Assembly: GCA_010014835.2 (NCBI GenBank) | Contig: JAAAKB020133030.1 | Span: forward strand, 1-21,397 | From: Apostichopus leukothele | Taxonomy: Eukaryota > Echinodermata > Holothuroidea > Aspidochirotida > Stichopodidae | Direction: 5' to 3' | DNA length: 21,397 bases | In this document: piece by piece, positions 12,441 through 20,992 of the stretch | Layout: each line of letters starts with the position of its first letter | Position numbering within the stretch: position 1 is the stretch's first letter | Program-made: the position numbers and the translations under genes | The notes under the pieces: generated by a model | The model's input: only the letters and a program-made list of their open reading frames with translations | Told to the model about the DNA's origin: nothing | Databases searched by the model: none

Positions 12441-13062
12441 ATCTCAGGTCCACACGAGAATACAGTGTGTGTCCCATATATACCTCAGACAAACATAACA
12501 ATAACAATGTGTGTCCCATATGTACCTAAGCCCCACATTACAATAACAATGTGTCCCATATATACCCCAAACCCACATTACCATAACATTGTGTCCCATA
12601 TATACCTCAGACCCACATAACAATAACAATGTGTGTCCCATATGTATCCAAGCCCACATTACAGTAACAATGTGTGTCCCATATATACCTGAAACCCACA
12701 TTACCATAACATTGTGTGTCCCATATATACCTCAGACCCACAAAACAATAACCATGTGTGACCCATACATACCTCAAACCCACATTACCATAATATTGTG
12801 TGTCCTATATATACTTCAGACCCACATTACAATAACAATGTGTGTCCCATATATACCTCAGACCCACATAACAATAACAATGTGTGTCCCATATATACCT
12901 CAGACCCACATAATGTTCAATAACAATGTGTGTAATGTGGGTTTGAGGTCAATATGGGACGTCCCATATATACCTCAAACCCACATTACCATAACATTGT
13001 GTGTCCCATATGTACCTCAGACCCACATAACAATAACAGTGTGTTTGATGTATGTTTGTCAG
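12441..13062. repeat. 42-bp minisatellite, about 14 units, with higher-order pattern and one inverted unit
   Basis: The unit is roughly GTGTGTCCCATATATACC then TCAGACCCACATAACAATAACAAT. The mark CCCATAT recurs about every 40-42 bases from 12474 to 13007. Units fall into types by the ACCCACAT-AACAATAACAAT, CCCACATTAC-A-TAACAAT and ACCCACATTACCATAACATT variants; the first six read A-B-C-A-B-C. Because 42 is a multiple of three, a 14-residue periodic open frame runs through the plus strand (12589-13083) and another on the minus strand (12444-12707). Neither looks like a gene. One unit is inverted (see the separate palindrome entry). Confidence 0.93.
12932..12989. repeat. Spacerless palindrome inside the 42-bp array
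   Basis: Left arm 12932-12960 and right arm 12961-12989 are 29 bases each. By direct comparison they are inverted repeats matching at 27 of 29 positions, with the centre GGGAC/GTCCC and no spacer. The arms are array units, one reversed against the next, so this is an inverted duplication within the minisatellite rather than an unrelated hairpin. Confidence 0.9.
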
Positions 13063-15022
13063 ACCAACAAAGAAACACAGTAATGTGTGTGTCCTGTGTA
13101 ACCTAATAACTACACAGACTTAATTTGATAATGTAGAAAAGAATTATCTTAAATAGAGAGAGAGATTGCTAGAAATATAAATTATAATAAATAGATTTAT
13201 AATTTGCAGTAATAAACTTGAACTGTTAAAAGTGTATTAAGTTTTCACCTCAGTTTTACAAAGAAAGTTCATTAGGAAGGTTAAGACCCATTCCAACACA
13301 CCCCAAATGTGACCAGTCACATAAATATAAAGTCACAGACTAATTAGGGTTAAAGTTCACTGTGATACACTGTTGATTTCCAAACTGATTCAGTTGTCAT
13401 AGTGACAGAAAGAACCTATTTCAAACGTAACCTCTTCAAGACGCAAAAGCTAAATGTTGGTAAATCTGTGAGTTGGTACGTTGGTGAGTCTGTGAAGTCG
13501 ATAGGTCCTGGATTCCGTTTTAACCCACAGTTCTAAAATACCAAAAGAAGAAAGAAAGATATAAATGAAGGGAAAATAAATTTATAATGCTTTCATGAAA
13601 CTGAATACACATCTGTATTAATGTACACATGAAACGATTCCCTTCTGATTTCAAAATGACAGTTCAAGTGATGACATCACAAAACTGATGCTGGTCACAT
13701 TTTTATGCCAGAGAGCTAAATTTTCCCATTTTTTTATCCCTTATAAAATACAAAAGGAACAAAAACGTTACAACAAAACAAAATTTCACATTGATGGGTT
13801 GGACTTGGCATGATATCACAACAGTTTCACCTACATGGCACTTTCAACATTCACGTCCCCAATTTTATCCTTATTTTTTCAGTAATGTAATGAAGACACT
13901 ATCTAAAAGAGAGATATTACCATTGCAGACAATGCAGACAATTACAGGAAAGGTAAGAATATTTCACATACGATAAGGAACACAAACTTCTACTTTTGTT
14001 GTTGTTGACAAAGTCTAAAAACAAAGCATTTGATGGTCTAATTGGATTGGTTGTTTTTAAGAAACAAGAAACAGAAAACACACACAGTGAGTATTAAAAA
14101 ATATAGCAGTAAAATAAAACAATAAAGAAGTTGCAAGAATCTGAGTGTAGATGTCAGATTCTCATGTAAGTTGAAAGAGAATGGGGCTTATACAGAAAAA
14201 AGAAAAATAAAGGGAAAAAAGAAAAGAAAAGCAAAAAAGAAACCTGACAATATTAAAATTAAGCAGTTTGCTAACAGTTTTAAATTTATTTTAATATTAA
14301 AACTTGAGAAATTTGTGATTATTTGCAGTTACTGTAGGTATGATCTCATGTGTTCAAAACAACACTATTTTACCAGCAAGATTACAGAACCAATTTGTAG
14401 TTTTCAGTGGTGTTGATTCTTTGATGCCACATATTAATGTATGTCAATGATACTGTGCCTGTTGTAGGAAGGATTGGTGAACCTTTGGCTTACAGTGAAA
14501 CCTGGAGTAACTGTAAATCTATGGCATTAACCAGATCTGAAATCTTACAATTTCAAATGAAAAACTACTGTGTATCCATCTGCACAGTAGAGTCCAGTTA
14601 TTTGAATTCCATTGAACCAAAAAAGAATTTCATTTTGTTATTTAATGGCTAAGGAAATAGAGAAGTACTTAACAGTACTGAATCTCACATTACATGACAT
14701 ACAGTACCACACTGAAGTACTGAAAAATCTGGTCAATGTTTCTCAAAGCCGTTGGTCCCAATTTATATAGAAAAATGCAGGTTTTAAATGCATTCAATTA
14801 AAGTATGGTTCTGATTATGATTCTTAATACATGATAATCCCTAAAGGTAAATTATAGTATACAGTGGTTTTCTATGATGCAATGAAATGAAAATCAATAT
14901 AGGAAGAAAAATATTTTTAGCAATTATTATAGAAAATATATAATGATATAGCAAGAAAGAAAAGATCAATTCCTGATGAGGAGTTTAAGAAAGGGAGTGA
15001 GTAGAATCAAGGGAATGTTAGC

Positions 15023-15120
15023 TTACACTTCATCCATCATGAGTTCAGTCTCTGCATCCACACCATCAATCTGTGTATTGTAGAACACGGCGTGGAGCAT
15101 GATAGCCACAAAGGATGCTC
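15023..15120 (-). CDS. RABAC1: RABAC1 exon 5 (C-terminus and stop)
   Basis: The acceptor is TTTTTCTTCTCTTCTCCAG. It encodes ASFVAIMLHAVFYN and the acidic tail DAETELMMDEV, then TAA at 15025-15023. The human protein ends in a similar acidic stretch with a final valine (from memory). Confidence 0.95.
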
Positions 15121-18100
15121 CTGGAGAAGAGAAGAAAAACCATGAAATGATGATAACTGTGATAAACAAACCTTTATCTACTGTATTTTTTAAATTTATA
15201 TTTTAGATCCTCCTGCAAGCAGGAACTCGCGAAGAAGCCACATTGGCTTATCAAAGCCGCAAGTTGACCAAAGTCAGTCTCTTACATTCATATTTAACGT
15301 CCATGATTATGAATTGTCAACCACTCTGTAACTAGACGACGTACATTAATCTTGGAGTGACTCAAACTGGGGACCTAATGATTGAAAGGCACCGGCGTTA
15401 ACCACTGAGCTAACACTCCACATTGCCTTACATTAAATTCTACATGAAGAAAACCCAAAATTGTGTACTGTCCATTGCTTTTAAGATGTCATGGAAGAAT
15501 CGCCTGAGTTAAGTCAAGTTTAATGATAACTTCTTTGTGTGATATACGCTGTCGTATATGCAAGACAGAAGACTTGGGCAAGTCTAAATTGACATCACTG
15601 AACCACTAGTGCCTGGTAAAAGTTTCATTTAAATATGCTTTACTTAAATTGTCTTTGCAACTGTTAATTGCTAACATTATGTAACATCTATTACAACTTT
15701 AACAAGTACTAAATATTTTGATGTAAAATAACAATACTGCTTAAAGGTAAGCTGTATTGACCCCAAATATGCTAGATTTTCAAAATATGGTCACCTTTGA
15801 TCAAAATTATATATACTGTTCTCATTACCACCTTGGAGGAAATTTACCTCACTGGGACATTCAGTCATCTTGTGTGTTCAGTTAGAATGTACGACAACAA
15901 TATGCAGGGTAAACACCTCCAGGGAAGTACTTTTTGAAAACTTTTAGCAATTATAGCGTGCTATAATTTGGGGCCTATGCAGACTACCTGTAAGGTGACC
16001 TTGAATGTAAAAAGAATATGCAAGGAAAACTAAAGCATTTCACCTCCTCTTAGTTTTATCAGATGACACATTTACTAAAATGACTGTGAAATCTGAACAA
16101 GATTTTCTAGCTAGTTTGGAAATTCTGTCATTACAAGAATTGCTACTGGACCAGAAATGGTTTGCGTTTGTTTCTCTTTGAAGCTATGACACAAATAGAA
16201 GCCTACTTTAAGGGAATGAGGGGGAAGGGCTGGAGGGATATGCTGTCCATAAGATGAAACTTTATTATATAAGGTCACTGAAATGATTTTGTTTTATCTT
16301 GAATGATTCTTTATTCACTATATTTCACTTTTATAAGTAACAGCTTTAGTGAATATATACTCTGTTTATCCTTACTCAATGGTCATTTACACCAAGTAAC
16401 AGCTTTAGTGAATACTCTGTTAATCTTTACTCAATGGTCATTTACATAAAGTAAAAGTTTTAATGCATACTCTGTTAATCCTTACTCAATGGTCATTTAC
16501 ATATTTAAAGTAAAAGTTTTAATGCATACTCTGTTAATCCTCAATACATAAACACAGATTAAAGTCAAGACGGTTTGGTTCCTGATTTTTCTGAAATGGG
16601 GCAACTAATAGATGTGACTGGGCTCCCTTTACCGATGAAAAATGCCCTTACCCACATATACATGAAAATGCTGACAACTCACCTATGACCCAAAAGAAGG
16701 CTGACCCTGCCCCGATGAAGAAAAAGATCGGTAGAGAGCATGCAGCGATAGCTACGTACTGCTGGAATAAAGTCAACTCATAACCTAAAAAAGAAAAATA
16801 AGTTCACAATGTACTGTACTTTCAAGAACAACACTAATGATTATGTTATCCTGACCTCTGTGCCCTACATAGTTAAGTGATTCTCTCATCTGGACATTAT
16901 TGTGGCTTGTTTTCTATATCCCTACAACCAATGGTCATGTTATCCTGACAACTGTGTCCTACAATCACTAAGTGATTCTATCATCTGGACATTATTGTGG
17001 CTTGTTTTCTATATCCCTACAACCAATGGTAATGTTATCATGACCTCTGTACCCTACAATCACTAAGTGATTCTCTCATCTTGACATTGATGTGGCTTGT
17101 TTTCTATATCCCTACAACCTACGGTAATGTTATCCTGACCACTGTGCCCTACAACCACTAAGAATTAAAACGAGTACCTCACCATCTGATTGAATCTGAA
17201 ATTCCAATGGTGTAGTCCATGCATGTACAGTACCACATTAGAGGTTATAGATCAATGCCCTCAATCAAATGAAATTAAAAAAATAAGAGTTTGTACCTCA
17301 AATTCTCAATCACAAATAACCTATGAAGAAGGGAGTTGCATAACTGGTTCATTTCATAACTTCTGTGCACTGTAGTATATAGGTACAGTAACATATATAT
17401 TTCATACTTTGCTATACCTCTAATGAAGAGGTTTTGTAAAATAGCTTGATTTAAGGATCATGAGGAGGATTTCTACACTTGGTTTTCCCCAGAATCTTTT
17501 TATTTAAGTATTTAAACTTAATACAGAACTGCTGTATGTATGCTTGAATGATGCTACAGTATATACCGCATAGCATATAGGTTCACATATATTCTGGAGT
17601 TACTGTAGGTGAATGTATGTTTGAATGATACTATATACTGCATAGCATTCATGTAGGTTCACATATATTCTGAAGTTACTGTAGGTGAATGTATGTTTGA
17701 ATGATGCTATATACCGCATAGCATATATGTAGGTTCACATATATTCTGGAGTTACTGTAGGTGAATTTATGTTTCAATGATGCTATATACCGCATAACAT
17801 GTAGGTTCACATATATATTCTCGAGTTACTGTAGGTGAATGTATCTTTGAATGATGCTATATACTGCATAGCATATGTATGTAGGTTCACATATATTCTG
17901 GAGTTACTGTAGGTGAATGTATCTTTGAATGATGCTATATACCGCATATCATATACGTAGGTTCACATATATATTCTGGAGTTACTGTAGGTGAATGTGG
18001 ACAAAGGTGTTTTCCATACTAACATACAAAGTATTAAAAAAAAAACACACTTCAGATGTTGATGCTGAGTAATCAACTCTGTCATATCATCACATGATGG

Positions 18101-20992
18101 GTTTGACAAACATTCCTAACAGCTGGAACCTACCAATGACTAACTGTACAATGGCAGCAATTCACTCTGAACGTATGTCAGGTTTTTCTGATTCTTTTTG
18201 GCATACTAGACTTCTTTTTATTTGAAACTCTGTTAGTCTTTCTGCTAATTATGCTAAGCTTAACACAATTTACAAATCCTATAACAATATTTTCTACTGT
18301 ACCTGCAATACTCAGCTTTTGTCCCGAATTTTTCACGCTCACAAAGTAGAAGGCACCAAACACTCCAGCCAATGCTATCAGCAGGAGAGGAGATGTGATT
18401 CTGAGGAGGAACAATAAATTTGTAGTTACATTTACCCACTTTACAGAGGAAGAATCATAATGTTACAATTTGGTAGATAATTTTGCAAATTAGATTTTGT
18501 GTAAATTATATACACAACTAGCAGCAATTAACAGTTACTGAATGTCTTCTCTAACAACCAGCTTAGTTCAGAAAATTGTAAATGATTTCCTATGCACATA
18601 AGTCATTCCACCAGCAAGGGAAGCAATAAAGTATCCTGGTTACTTAACATGAAAATGCCTCTAAAGCTTCCTCAGGTATGAAGCTTTGCAAGTTTCTAAC
18701 ATATTTACAGATGAATTGCCTCATCCTCAGCAAGTATGAAGCTTTTCAAGTTTCTAACATATTTACAGATGAATTGCCTTTAGAATCTTTAACCTCTTAA
18801 TAACTCTCTTCTATCAACAGTATAAAACTAATGATTTCCTTTAAAAATAAAGTAAAATCCTGCAGTTAAATGTACAATTATTTGTGCACTTACAAACAAT
18901 AAAGTAGAAGGCCAACAAAAACAAAGATGTAGTTGGTCTGAAAGTGTTCGATGTTTGCAACAACCCGTTGGCTTGCATTGGCAATACTAGATGGCTTTGA
19001 GAACCTCGCTGAAGACAGGAATTCGCCCCAAGGTCGGACGGTTTCTCTGCGACGGAATATCCAGTCCCTAACTCCAGCATTGGAAAGACTGAGAGACATT
19101 CTGTGAAAATGAAGAAAACCACAAATATATCATTTAAGCACTGTGTAAACGAAAATGTAGATGTGTAGACCATGACATATCTACTACACATCAGTTACAG
19201 ACAACTGTAACATATGGCTGCTTTATTTACTCATTTCTTATCTGAACCAGACAAATCAGAAATTGATTTCATGTTTTATGCCATTGTTTTAGACTGTAAG
19301 GAGCTTTCATTTTTTTGTAAATGCATCGCTCAAACAGTGATTCTTTCATGAGCTTCTTGGTGTGTTTGGAAACATTTCATAAACATTTTCCATCAATTGA
19401 AATTTCTGATTTCCAGTGATTTGGTTTTCTGGTGAACTGTTTGAAACATGTTCAGTAGTCGGATGGTACAGATAGACTCGTTTTGTTTTCCAGAATGACA
19501 AATGATAACTGATTCAACGGTTAACATTCAGGGTTTAACTTCTAAAAGGACTTTAACTGTGCAGTTCAGTATCAATCTGATTACAGTACTGCTATGCAGT
19601 GAAGTGATGTTGTCATGTGTACCACGAAGGCTATAATGATTTCCTATGAATATGCATAATATGCCTTAAGAAAATACTCTAGTTACATTTGTACCTGCAA
19701 TCATGTATAGCGCTTCTCAGCAGCTATTATGGAACATCTAGCTTGTGTTTTCATTTGTAATCATGTGTAATCTGTGTAATCATGTTTGCCCTCCATTTAA
19801 ATGTTTCAGCATAGTTTACTTACATCCTTTATGTTTGTTTTCCATTTGCTTTCAATAAAGAGCTTTTAGTTTTATAACTAAAAGTATGAGACTCCATGTA
19901 CAGGGGAAAGTAATCTGGGATTATAACCCATGAAAAGGATGGAGTGATAGAGTAAGTTCCTTACAGGAGATGACAATGTCAAAGAGAAAGTGTCAACTGG
20001 ACAACATGAAAATTCAGAGAAAGAAATTTTTAAGTGGGCAACTGGCTCTGCTGTTTTATCTACCATTACAAACCCATACATGTACAGTAGTAGCCCACAG
20101 GTTAGGCCTTAACGATAAAGATAGGCCTAACTTAGGATAGGCCTAGTGGGTTGATTTTGGCGAGCTGGGTATGCGTTTTCTTAATTGGAATAATAGTGTC
20201 ACATCTTTGCAGGAGAAATAGCAACATTAAGAATATACTTGCAAGTGACTAAACTCACTTCTGGCATATAGTTATACACATCAGTTCACATCTATTGATA
20301 ATGATAGACAGCATTGAATATTCCTTAAATTCAGCCTAGCCTTGAATTTAATAGCTTACAGGTTAGCCAAGACCCTACAAGTTTTTTTTCATGTCTTGCA
20401 TAAAAACAATAAGCCTAGTTATTTAGAAGGTCTAAGTATTGGTATTTATACATTACTAGGCCTAGGCCCTAGATCAGTCTAGTCAGGTTCAGTATGATTT
20501 GCTTTTAGACTGACAACATTAAGATAGACTTAGCCTAGGCCTACTTCTATTTTTAAGGTGACATATATCTAGGATTGATTCATCTGTGCACAACAAGATA
20601 ATTTAACTTAAAGGTAGGCTAATACAGGAGTTAGCTACTTCTAGCACATTTCCGACTAAGATACATTGACGCGGCCAGGGCCTACACTGACTGTGTGATA
20701 ATCGTTATACTACTGTATAACCAAAACAAGATCGTGCAACGTGTAATTCCGGAAATACAACAGTATACGTTAAGGCATATAGACTATAGCCCACCTCGGC
20801 CTTGTTCAGCACAGAAGACGAGCTAACTAAACCCATAATTGATAGACTGCTGTGTGTGCTACGACATAGACGTGAACTTTGCGAAACCTACTTTTTCACA
20901 CTCTCGGGTATCTCAATATTTCCTTCTAGTCCTAGTTCTGTCGGAATATCGTAGGCAGAACTAGATTCCTTGCTCGTTTCAAAATCGTCCAT
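15023..20992 (-). CDS. RABAC1: Prenylated Rab acceptor protein 1 (PRA1 family), complete five-exon gene
   Basis: Exons are 20992-20892, 19100-18894, 18400-18303, 16784-16683 and 15120-15023. They total 606 bases, 201 codons plus TAA, with phases 2, 2, 1 and 1 and GT-AG at every junction. The start is fixed by an in-frame TAG directly before the ATG. Seen: an acidic N-terminus; WIFRRRETVRPWGEF then a QRVVANIEHFQTNY core (about residues 46-90); two hydrophobic hairpins (about 90-125 and 145-183); and an acidic tail ending DEV. Known of the family: PRA1/Yip3 proteins sit in Golgi and late-endosome membranes with both ends cytosolic, bind prenylated Rab GTPases and help release them from GDI onto membranes. 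Human RABAC1 (185 residues, from memory) aligns throughout, including RPW..F, RFS.P, NYVFVFLGLILYC, TSP.LL.AL and GAGSA.FWV.GA. The N-terminus is about 16 residues longer and not conserved. It reads as intact and functional. Confidence 0.96.
15187..15419 (-). mobile_element. tRNA-derived SINE in RABAC1 intron 4
   Basis: Read on the minus strand it begins GGAGTGT and carries TAGCTCAGTGGTTAACGCC (15412-15394), a classic RNA polymerase III A box from a tRNA. CCAGTTTGAGTCAC (15367-15354) follows about 30 bases later as a degenerate B box (GGTTCGAGTCC type). A tRNA-unrelated body follows with a small TCCTGC-AA-GCAGGA hairpin near the 3' end, and the copy finishes in an A-rich tail (about 15205-15187). 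Length is about 230 bases, normal for a SINE. No clear target-site duplication was seen. It lies in the same orientation as the host gene. I cannot name the family. Confidence 0.82.
15740..15994. mobile_element. Fold-back MITE-like element in RABAC1 intron 4
   Basis: The left end CTTAAAGGTAAGCTGTATT, then GACCCCAAAT, is matched in inverted orientation by the right end (reverse complement CTTACAGGTAGTCTGCATA, then GGCCCCAAAT). About 23 of 29 positions agree. A second inverted pair lies further in: CCTTGGAGGAAATTTACC (from 15831) against the reverse complement of 15906-15924. The whole 255-base element can thus fold on itself with a loop near 15853-15905. A perfect 9-base inverted repeat, AATTATAGC-GT-GCTATAATT (15949-15968), sits just inside the right end. 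There is no coding capacity. A clear target-site duplication was not found, so the superfamily is open. Confidence 0.72.
16336..16548. repeat. 55-59 bp tandem repeat, about 4 copies (RABAC1 intron 4)
   Basis: The unit runs AGTAACAGCTTTAGTGAATA, then CTCTGTTAATC, CTTACTCAATGGTCATTTAC. Copies start near 16336, 16395, 16450 and 16509. The last two share AGTAAAAGTTTTAATGCATA and the first two share AGTAACAGCTTTAGTGAATA, which suggests two rounds of duplication. Confidence 0.9.
16683..16784 (-). CDS. RABAC1: RABAC1 exon 4 (second hairpin)
   Basis: The acceptor is a T-rich tract ending TTTTTTAG and the donor is GTGAGT. It encodes YELTLFQQYVAIAACS, then LPIFFFIGAGSAFFWVI. GAGSA.FWV is the family's signature in the second membrane hairpin. 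Confidence 0.96.
16840..17163. repeat. 95-bp tandem repeat, about 3.4 copies (RABAC1 intron 3)
   Basis: The mark GTTATCCTGACC (or variant) starts at 16845, 16939, 17034 and 17129, a spacing of 94-95. Between the marks is CACTAAGTGATTCTCTCATC, then TGGACATTATTGTGGC and TTGTTTTCTATATCCCTAC. Copies are about 90% alike by eye. The array begins about 55 bases upstream of exon 4 on the transcript. Confidence 0.92.
17533..17999. repeat. 76-bp minisatellite, 6 copies (RABAC1 intron 3)
   Basis: The unit includes GGTTCACATATATTCTGGAG, TTACTGTAGGTGAATGTATG, TTTGAATGATGCTATATACC and GCATAGCATATATGTA. GTTCACATAT recurs near 17581, 17657, 17733, 17804, 17884 and 17960, a spacing of 71-80, with length changes in the ATATGTA part. 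It is well homogenised compared with the other arrays in the window. Confidence 0.93.
18303..18400 (-). CDS. RABAC1: RABAC1 exon 3 (rest of first hairpin)
   Basis: The acceptor is TTATTGTTCCTCCTCAG. The first base completes Leu; 32 codons follow with ITSPLLLIALAGVFGAFYF, then VKNSGQKLSIA, and one base carries over before GTACAG. The run matches the second strand of the first membrane hairpin plus the short linker that leads to the second hairpin in RABAC1. Confidence 0.96.
18677..18780. repeat. 58-bp tandem duplication (RABAC1 intron 2)
   Basis: TATGAAGCTTTGCAAGTTTC, then TAACATATTTACAGATGAATTGCC at 18677, recurs at 18735 with one substitution in the first 45 bases. This is a recent two-copy duplication about 115 bases from the exon 2 donor. 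Confidence 0.9.
18894..19100 (-). CDS. RABAC1: RABAC1 exon 2 (Rab-binding N-terminal domain and first membrane half)
   Basis: The acceptor is GGTTTTCTTCATTTTCACAG and the donor is GTAAGT. It encodes about 68 residues with WIFRRRETVRPWGEF, ARFSKPSS, QRVVANIEHFQTNY and the hydrophobic run IFVFVGLLLYC. This is the most strongly conserved part of the family and was the first indicator of the gene. Confidence 0.97.
19101..20891 (-). other. RABAC1: RABAC1 intron 1
   Basis: The intron is 1.8 kb, GT-AG, phase 2. No coding signal or intact mobile element was seen. The upstream part (20100-20560) carries a cluster of TAGGCCTA palindromes listed separately. CTTAAAGGTAGGCT at 20607-20620 resembles the end of the fold-back element in intron 4 (13 of 14 bases) but has no partner nearby. 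Confidence 0.7.
20104..20546. repeat. Cluster of TAGGCCTA / CCTAGG palindromic words
   Basis: TAGGCCTA-type words (AGGCCT, GCCTAGGCCTAC, CTAGGCCTAGGCCCTAG) occur near 20104, 20122, 20138, 20458 and 20532, with single GCCTAG halves near 20335 and 20415. They are absent from most of the window. I recall this word as common in echinoderm introns, which is one reason for the organism guess. Confidence 0.6.
20892..20992 (-). CDS. RABAC1: RABAC1 exon 1 coding part (start codon)
   Basis: The exon has 33 codons plus two bases, ending before GTAGGT. The peptide starts MDDFETSKESSSAYDIP and has a net acidic, probably disordered character. An in-frame TAG immediately precedes the ATG, and +4 is G. No upstream in-frame ATG is possible without passing that stop, apart from an unseen 5' exon. 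This part is not conserved with the human protein as I recall it; it is assigned because it splices in frame to exon 2 and has a good donor. Confidence 0.88.

Larger units (their letters stand above)
8183..15022. other. Non-coding stretch between MEF2 exon A and RABAC1 stop codon
   Basis: This 6.8 kb holds no recognised exon. It should contain upstream MEF2 intron sequence and, at its right end, the RABAC1 3' UTR. Candidate RABAC1 poly(A) signals on the minus strand are ATTAAA at 14646-14641 and AATAAA at 14290-14285. Three tandem arrays are listed separately. I looked on the minus strand for the MADS core (KRKFGLMKKAYEL type) and the DLRV.IP block of MEF2 and saw neither; this was by eye and short exons could be missed. 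Confidence 0.55.

Noticed and set aside
14171-14652. Two consecutive plus-strand open frames downstream of RABAC1
   Set aside because: Lys-rich and AT-rich, no recognisable domain, and antisense to the expected RABAC1 3' UTR.
15394-15412. Possible functional tRNA gene
   Set aside because: Only an A box and a degenerate B box are present; there is no convincing anticodon arm or acceptor pairing, and an unrelated body with an A-rich tail follows, so it is a SINE head.
17533-17999. Possible CRISPR array because of regularly spaced repeats
   Set aside because: The whole 76-base unit repeats, including the parts that would be spacers, and it lies in an intron of an animal gene.
18120-18180. Possible additional RABAC1 exon with a GTAGGT donor on the minus strand
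   Set aside because: No frame gives family-like sequence and the protein lacks nothing between exons 3 and 4.
18178-18302. Extra coding sequence continuing RABAC1 exon 3
   Set aside because: The open frame runs on past the GTACAG donor, but alignment to the family is complete without it and exon 4 joins in phase at the donor.
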